A stretch of DNA of 6,200 bases from Bacteroidota bacterium (lineage in GTDB: Bacteria; Bacteroidota; Bacteroidia; Chitinophagales; Chitinophagaceae), in assembly GCA_023386395.1 (NCBI GenBank), contig JAEWJV010000621.1, positions 1 to 6,200 on the forward strand. Direction: 5' to 3'. Below are positions 6,083 through 6,200 of the stretch, in pieces (the stretch's first letter is position 1; each line of letters begins with the position of its first letter). The translations under genes and the position numbers were made by a program. The notes beneath the pieces are model-generated. The model saw nothing but the letters and a program-made list of their open reading frames with translations, was not told the DNA's origin and did no database searches.

Positions 6083-6200
6083 TTAAATTAGCCATTCTAT
6101 TTCACCGGAACGGTAAGGTTTTTCAATACCGCTGTCAAGTACAATATTGCCGGATTCATTTACGCCTTTTATAACAGCAGGAAAGGAAACGTTGCCATAC
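6083..6200 (-). CDS. C-terminal fragment of a probable biotin-protein ligase (BirA-like)
   Basis: An open frame enters from the right edge of the window and ends at TAA (6083-6085), giving 38 residues. The tail has the pattern of a BirA C-terminal SH3-like domain: AVIKGVNESGNIVLDSG followed by KPYRSGEIEWLI. In biotin-[acetyl-CoA carboxylase] ligases the end reads as 'GV...G.L.l......GEI', and E. coli BirA has a comparable Gly-Gly-Glu-Ile near its end. Such an enzyme would attach biotin to the carboxyl-carrier protein in the cytosol. The fragment lacks the catalytic domain, so the assignment rests on a short and weakly diagnostic piece. That it is the 3' end of a real gene is more certain than its identity. 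Confidence 0.5.
   Translation of the reverse strand, partial: YGNVSFPAVIKGVNESGNIVLDSGIEKPYRSGEIEWLI

Noticed and set aside
1559..6200. A polysaccharide-utilisation locus
   Set aside because: No SusC/SusD pair, sigma/anti-sigma or hybrid two-component regulator is in the window. Only one glycosidase and one mutarotase are present, in opposite orientations.

Overview
The window looks like a chromosomal piece of a Bacteroidota genome, most likely from the Chitinophagaceae or a close relative. The evidence is a type IX secretion (T9SS) C-terminal sorting domain on the first gene, a Bacteroidota-style GH9 enzyme, moderately AT-rich DNA with A/T-rich spacers, start codons without clear Shine-Dalgarno sequences, and one good match to the Bacteroidota -33/-7 promoter (TTTG, 21 bp, TATTTTTG). 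I see no phage, insertion sequence, CRISPR, tRNA or rRNA.

Layout from left to right. (1) 1-1148 (+): the 3' part of a secreted M36 (fungalysin-type) zinc metallopeptidase, cut by the window edge inside its PA domain and ending in a T9SS sorting domain, followed by a strong intrinsic terminator. (2) 1305-1451 (+): a 48-residue small ORF of unknown function in an otherwise non-coding stretch, followed by two hairpins; the second is a good rightward terminator. (3) 1559-2449 (-): a PLP-dependent enzyme of the ACC deaminase/D-cysteine desulfhydrase family. (4) 2450-2650: a divergent intergenic region with three 16-bp tandem repeats inside a 94-nt tract that has no G on the + strand, then a promoter that abuts the next start codon. 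(5) 2651-3514 (+): a LacX-like aldose 1-epimerase family protein. (6) 3506-6031 (-): an exported 841-aa protein made of a CelD_N Ig-like domain, a GH9 glycosidase domain and a C-terminal NodB/CE4-like deacetylase domain; its end overlaps the epimerase gene tail to tail by 9 bp. (7) 6083-6200 (-): the last 38 codons of a gene resembling the C-terminus of a biotin-protein ligase.

There is no obvious single pathway. The GH9/deacetylase protein and the sugar mutarotase both fit carbohydrate use, and the M36 peptidase fits a life spent degrading polymers. No SusC/SusD pair or sugar regulator is visible, so this is not a recognisable polysaccharide-utilisation locus within the window. The most interesting items are the GH9-deacetylase fusion with a non-canonical deacetylase motif 1, the small ORF with its own terminator, and the promoter placement that predicts a leaderless or nearly leaderless epimerase mRNA.
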